Assembly: GCA_037576195.1 (NCBI GenBank)
Contig: CM075101.1
Span: forward strand, 27,590,001-27,654,000
DNA length: 64,000 bases
Source: Phytoseiulus persimilis
Taxonomy: Eukaryota; Arthropoda; Arachnida; Mesostigmata; Phytoseiidae
Direction: 5' to 3'
In this document: in pieces, positions 61,979 through 64,000 of the stretch
Layout of the letters: every line of letters starts with the position of its first letter
How positions within the stretch are numbered: position 1 is the first letter of the stretch
Translations under genes and position numbers: made by a program
The notes under the pieces: generated by a model
What the model saw: the letters and a program-made list of their open reading frames with translations, nothing else
Told to the model about the DNA's origin: nothing
Database searches by the model: none

Positions 61979-62194
61979 CCTCCGCGAAGAGGAATCGCTC
62001 ATTCCACTGTACAACGACTGAACTATCTCCTGGAGGCGGTCATTCCGATGAATCAGCCCACTTGCAGTCGAAGAGCTGATCGTTGCAGCGAAGACATTGA
62101 AGTCATGAAGGGCGGCTGCGATAGCTTCCGAACTCCCGAACAAACCGAGCGCCGTGGCTTCGCCGAGGTTTCTTGTTCGATTAGAAATTTCAAG
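61979..62194 (-). CDS. Possible internal coding exon, product unknown
   Basis: An acceptor-like CTGGATCTCCGCAG precedes a 72-codon open frame, which meets a weaker donor AGG|GTGATG at 61978. The peptide is Ala/Ser/Leu-rich and looks helical: Leu-Glu-Ile-Ser-Asn-Arg at its start, Ser-Glu-Ala-Ile-Ala-Ala-Ala-Leu in the middle, Leu-Gln-Glu-Ile-Val-Gln-Ser-Leu-Tyr near the end. Length is a multiple of three, so phase is kept. About 40 bases downstream on the minus strand lies a stronger donor, CACACAG|GTGAGA (61936), reachable only in another frame. No family is recognised, and the plus strand is also open here. Confidence 0.25.
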
Positions 62195-62343
62195 CTGCGG
62201 AGATCCAGCAGTTGTTAAGTACTCAATTGATGAGTTGTGACCTCCGCCGTTGATGCTCGTGGGTCGGAAACAACAGATCCTTCCTCCCGGAAACAACATC
62301 GGAGCGGCGATCGTTCTCCTGCCGGGAAGAAGTGAACGCTAGG

Positions 62344-62360
62344 GAGAGAGAGAGAGAGAG
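62344..62360. repeat. (GA)n dinucleotide run
   Basis: Eight GA units after GGG. Confidence 0.9.
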
Positions 62361-63020
62361 CGTTCTCTATAAGTAAGCATCATTGTCCCTTTCGCAACCT
62401 CGTCTGCTGAACTTCGCTCGAGGCGCCGCGAGGAACGTGAGACTGGATGCAAAGTGAGAGATAATGCTGAAATAATATTAACAAAACTCCTGAAGAATGA
62501 AGCACGGCGAGCAGGTCGGCCGGCCGGTCGGGAGGAAGACAAAAGAGCAAATATTCCAATGGGTGTTTTCTTTGCAATAATGATTTCCTCGGGTGGCTCG
62601 AACCCCGTTTCCGGCGCTCCCTTCCCCGGCCGCCCTCATCTCGGCGTCCGCGTTTCGGCCCTCGGAGTCACCCTTCATCCGAGCTCCAGGCTGAATGCTT
62701 CTCCCTCCCCAAGATGAGGGAGGGAGCTGAGCCTCACGAGTGCGCCCGCAGCCACGCAGACTGGCGAACGCTAACAGCAAGCGTCAGGTTACAATAATGA
62801 GTTTGTGAATAAGCTTTGCCTCAGCTGAATACTTCTTCTCCTTCTTCTTCCCATTCAACGTCTGCTGCCCCGAGCGAGTTTGCCGGCCGGGCGCTTCCCC
62901 GACCGTGGAAGACGAGCTCAAAGAGCTCGATCTGAGCACTCTGGAATGAGAGGCTGCACTGATGTTGGATCGAACGGTATTCAAAGATAAATGCGGAGCC
63001 GCTCAAGCCATGCTAATTAC

Positions 63021-63097
63021 CACCGGATGACTTTCGACATGTGTTGGACGATGTCGGCGAGGGCATCGGAGGCGAGCACGGCGAAGAAAGCGTCACC
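63021..63097 (-). CDS. Possible short internal coding exon, product unknown
   Basis: On the minus strand a C12 run followed by TTCCGAG precedes a 77-base open frame that ends at GTAATT (63020). The peptide reads Gly-Asp-Ala-Phe-Phe-Ala-Val-Leu-Ala-Ser-Asp-Ala-Leu-Ala-Asp-Ile-Val, continues to Lys-Val-Ile-Arg, and has a helical Ala/Leu/Asp character. Nearly half of its codons begin with G. It is too short for family assignment. The polypyrimidine tract is a pure C run, which is unusual. It leaves two bases into a codon and would have to be followed by an exon in the matching phase. Confidence 0.2.
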
Positions 63098-63104
63098 CTC
63101 GGAA

Positions 63105-63116
63105 GGGGGGGGGGGG
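63105..63116. repeat. G homopolymer (G12)
   Basis: Twelve G residues, the C12 tract of the minus-strand acceptor-like sequence above. Confidence 0.9.
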
Positions 63117-63332
63117 ATCGATCGGGGCGCAGACCGAAAGATGAACGCGTGATCGAGCCAGCGAGGCTACATACACACGTCGAGGGCACAAGGCTTGAAT
63201 TCAATTAATTTCCCCCTCCGTCTCATTACTGCTCTACGAGCTCGTTGTTTTTCTCCGCCGTATGACGTAAGCTTGCATCGTTAGCAGCAATCTCCTTTGA
63301 CGCTTGAGGCGACCCGAGCCCGGCGCACCCAG

Positions 63333-63366
63333 GCTCGGTCGGCTGGCTGGTCGGCCGGCCGGCCTG
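63333..63366. repeat. Compound period-4 run (CGGT, GGCT, GGCC)
   Basis: CGGT and GGCT units pass to GGCC units in one register. Confidence 0.9.
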
Positions 63367-63478
63367 CTTCCCGACCGACTGGGAAACGCGCGTGCCCTGC
63401 TGCACATCTTGCACGTCTCAACATCACGTTGGAACTTCTTGTATCGGAGGCTATAAGAATATCGAATATTCGGAAAGT

Positions 63479-63670
63479 TCAAACAGTCGCTGCTCGCTTC
63501 TTCGAGCGCCGGCTGGAAGCTGGCGGCTGGCACGAGGAAAATGTCTGCCGGCACGCTTGAATGCGCGATGCAGCTTCCTCGACAGCACGTGAAGTCGCTT
63601 CGAGAACATCGTCGAGAAGACCGTCGGGCTGGGCATCCGGACCGAGGCTGGCTACGAGGTTAGTTGCCAC
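63479..63670 (-). CDS. Coding-like segment, product unknown
   Basis: The minus-strand frame opens at a GTG (63670) behind an in-frame TAA and runs 63 codons to TGA. Its first 45 residues look like an amphipathic helix: Leu-Leu-Asp-Asp-Val-Leu-Glu-Ala-Thr-Ser-Arg-Ala-Val-Glu-Glu-Ala-Ala-Ser-Arg-Ile. Similar spacing of Ala, Glu and Leu occurs in helical-bundle proteins such as the HIP1/talin group, but the likeness is general and I do not claim homology. The tail is Ser/Arg/Lys-rich, as if non-coding. There is no ATG, and no good donor lies inside, so it could only be a partial exon. Confidence 0.2.
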   Translation of the reverse strand: MATNLVASLGPDAQPDGLLDDVLEATSRAVEEAASRIQACRQTFSSCQPPASSRRSKKRAATV

Positions 63671-64000
63671 TTGATGCGGTTACTTCCAATCGGGATCAAC
63701 AGCACCAAGACGGCGTTAAACAATCACAGATAGCGATCTGGTCGCCTCGCTGCCAACGAAATAGAATACATTGTATAGCTGTCATCCTGAGACCGATCAT
63801 TGGCCTGCACCTGCCGATGTCGTCTTCGTCGTCTTCGTGATTGTCCTTAGGTTCGGTGGCTGGCATCCGAGCTTTGAGAAGTCAGCTGCCGAGAAGGGCC
63901 CGGAAGCGACTACTCTATTAGAAAGACACGTCCGTGGCCCTCTCGTCACCTTTCCGGCGACAGCGGAGTGAGGTAGTTCGAACAACGAATGGCCAACGAA

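Noticed and set aside
1-64000. Transposable element or viral insertion
   Set aside because: No long terminal or inverted repeats, no target duplications and no polymerase, integrase or transposase motifs could be found in any frame.

Overview
The window reads as nuclear DNA of an invertebrate, probably an arthropod-type genome. GC content is about one half by eye. CpG is not depleted (CG runs, CGTCG and TCGA words are frequent). There are many microsatellites and homopolymers, and no bacterial-style gene packing. I cannot name the species. No protein family, rRNA, tRNA, CRISPR array or transposable element could be recognised. The longest open frames are about 210-240 codons (34479-33760 minus, 7748-7101 minus, 41028-40396 plus). 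By my rough estimate, chance alone gives such lengths in 64 kb read in six frames. Most of the window is therefore best described as non-coding: a very long intron, or intergenic DNA.

Three plus-strand sites, at about 10500, 35935 and 52329, combine a branch-point-like motif, a 3' splice site and an immediately adjacent strong 5' splice site (CAG|GTGAGT, CAG|GTAAGC, CAG|GTGAGT). This is the layout of recursive splice sites (ratchet points), described in long introns of Drosophila and vertebrates. Two weaker sites lie at 5511 and 9520. If real, they place the window inside a giant intron of a plus-strand gene whose exons are mostly outside it.

A few short segments look coding and have splice-like borders. 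Plus-strand candidates are 12905-13128, 20394-20491, 40520-40903, 41201-41512 and 43276-43356. A minus-strand cluster covers 61.2-63.7 kb and could be a small nested gene. None has a recognisable product. Reading phases between neighbours do not join cleanly, so all are low confidence.

Region by region. 1-10 kb: trinucleotide runs, purine tracts, a 29-bp tandem duplication, a C21 tract and a 21-bp perfect palindrome. 10-27 kb: period-4 runs (CGGT, GGCT, ACTG types), CG alternating tracts and one candidate exon. 27-40 kb: mostly featureless, with a strong hairpin and one ratchet-like site. 40-44 kb: three coding-like segments. 44-61 kb: period-4 inverted repeats, a third ratchet-like site and a 53-kb segment open on both strands. 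61-64 kb: a purine-rich tract and the minus-strand coding-like cluster.
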